Positions 62,401 to 64,000 of a stretch of DNA of 64,000 nucleotides are shown here, one piece after another. Position 1 is the stretch's first letter. Every line of letters begins with the position of its first letter. The position numbers were made by a program, and so were the translations under genes. The stretch comes from Eudromia elegans (Eukaryota; Chordata; Aves; Tinamiformes; Tinamidae). Where the stretch lies: contig PTEX01000015.1 in NCBI GenBank assembly GCA_003342815.1, positions 4,532,867-4,596,866 of the forward strand. The letters are read 5' to 3'. Below the pieces are notes generated by a model. It did no database searches and was not told the origin of the DNA. It saw only the letters and a list, made by a program, of their open reading frames with translations.

Positions 62401-64000
62401 TCGACATGCTCAGATTCCCATCAGCAGAGCACTGCTCACCCTGCAGCTTGGCTCCATCTTGATGCCTTCATAGCATTTTAGACAAAATGGGCGTGTTTAA
62501 CTTGTCACCTCAAGCTTGGTATAAATTATTCACCAGAGCTTTGCACAGATTTGTGAGATAACCAGCCTGAACTCAGAGAAACTTTACAGGTTTGATTGCA
62601 TATGTGTATTTGACAGATACATTAACGACAATTCCCCCCTGCAATAGTCCCAAACAGAGGATTAATGAAAAAAGAAAAGAATTCCAGTTCCAAAATTCAG
62701 CTTTTCTGAAATTTATTTTCTAAGCTTGAGCCGTATATTTTTCTTTTCAGCATACCTCACAAATACCATTAAAACTGTGCTATTTCTTACATTTTGAAGG
62801 CCAAGTGAGCAGAGACTCCCTTTAAGATGCTCTCTTTAATCTAAAAAGGCGAATGGAGTGCTCTCCAAGAGTATATATGTATTTAAATCCTGTAATTTAA
62901 CAACTTGGGCCCTTTTTCTTCGCTTAAACCCAAGAAAAGGGCTCTTTTCTTTTGAAGCAACTCACAGAATTGGAAGAAGAGACTCGAATTGCGCAGTATG
63001 TGAAGTCAGGGCCTAAGACTCCACTTTAAAGGACAAAAGCAGTGGATATTTCCATTTGCAGTCTTTGGAAAGACATAATGCATACATTAGCTAAAGAAAT
63101 TAAATTCCCTCAGATGGTTGTTTGACGGTTTTTTTAACCAGAACCTGTGATTGCAACTCCTTGGTATGTGACCATAGCTCCTCAAAGTATAAGCTGAATC
63201 CCCTCATCTTATCCTCCTCCCCAGATGCTGCTCTATCTCCTGGGAAGGAAATATGTTGAACTTGTGCTGCATCATGAAGCAATGGGGAGTTAAATACAAA
63301 TAAAACCAAAAAGGAAGCAAGGGAAATGACACTGTAATACACAGGCACTTGAAGTGAAACATGCTATTTCCTAAAGTTCCAGGTATTTTGAATCATTTCA
63401 AATGAAATATTCAACTTACCAGTGCTTCCTGCAATAACCTTTCTAACAAGATTTGTGTTTTAATTGAATGCACAACAAATATGCATTTTGGCTACAGGGC
63501 CTTCAGACTATCCACAGAAGGTGAAGCAAAGCAGCCATGTGCTGGTCCTGTCACTACAGGGTAGGAGTTGATCTGAGGACACCTTCCTCCCTCTCTTGTG
63601 CACATCCTGCCCACACAACCCGAGAGCCCTGTTCTTCCTCTGCAATGCAACTGCTTGGTGCTTTCCAGACAGGTCAGGGGACTACATGCATCCCCTCCAG
63701 GCTGATCACTGAGGAGTCATGTTGTACCCTAAGAGACTAGGGCACTAAGAAATGGGGTCCGACCAATGCTTTCTTAAAAGAAAGGTAGATCTTGAGATAT
63801 TCTTAACAGGGAGGCAGAATCAAACTGAACAAGCACTTCACTCAGTGTTTGAAAATAAAAGGGTAAGCTAAAAGGGTCATGAATAAAGATAACATTGTTT
63901 AGTCACTCCTGTTCTAATGCCACGCCAAACTACTCCAATAAATATTTCTAGAAACTGGAGGTACATACTTCTCAGGATTATTCAATTGTCTAATAAACTG

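Larger units (their letters stand above)
56781..64000. other. Gene-free AT-rich DNA, right end
   Basis: No exon or RNA gene is supported. It contains a tandem repeat near 57434, a TA run near 58922, a 19-bp duplication near 59381 and an E-box palindrome at 60375-60384. Other open frames are short and without domains. Confidence 0.55.

Noticed and set aside
1..64000. CRISPR array, operon or other prokaryotic system
   Set aside because: There are no regularly spaced repeats with unique spacers, and the composition, LINE fragments and provirus are those of vertebrate DNA.

Overview
This is vertebrate nuclear DNA, most likely from a bird. It is AT-rich and CpG-poor, with long homopolymer and microsatellite tracts. 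It carries fragments of CR1 LINEs, the main retrotransposon family of birds and reptiles, and one deleted endogenous retrovirus (ERV). I see no mammalian SINEs and no prokaryotic gene layout. I could not identify the species.

I found no host protein-coding gene, exon, tRNA or rRNA that I can support. Nearly all open frames are under 150 codons, low in complexity or within the provirus. The window looks like an intergenic desert or the inside of a very large intron.

Layout: 1-5814 is unannotated AT-rich DNA. 5815-9521 is a 3.7 kb provirus with two LTRs (5821-6115 and 9213-9515) flanked by a 6-bp target duplication, ATTAGC. Inside it, in order, are a lysine-tRNA-like primer site, a broken gag, a short reverse transcriptase fragment, a broken integrase, an env remnant ending in a membrane anchor, and the 3' polypurine tract. 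Protease, most of reverse transcriptase, RNase H and most of env are gone. 9522-18143 has short repeats, a CR1 tail (13433-13516) and a perfect hairpin (13162-13189). 18194-18418 is a 225-bp pure-purine tract with 29 uninterrupted GGAA units. 18419-55725 is mostly featureless, with an 84-bp imperfect palindrome (30345-30428), a GC-rich patch (about 34740-35110) and many simple repeats. About 55726-56780 is an old antisense CR1. 56781-64000 is again featureless apart from short tandem repeats.

The gene set is therefore one dead retrovirus. The best leads are a purine tract inside its integrase that resembles its own 3' polypurine tract (a possible central polypurine tract), and the 84-bp palindrome, which could be a microRNA-like hairpin or a small transposon remnant. 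I found no convincing new multi-gene system.
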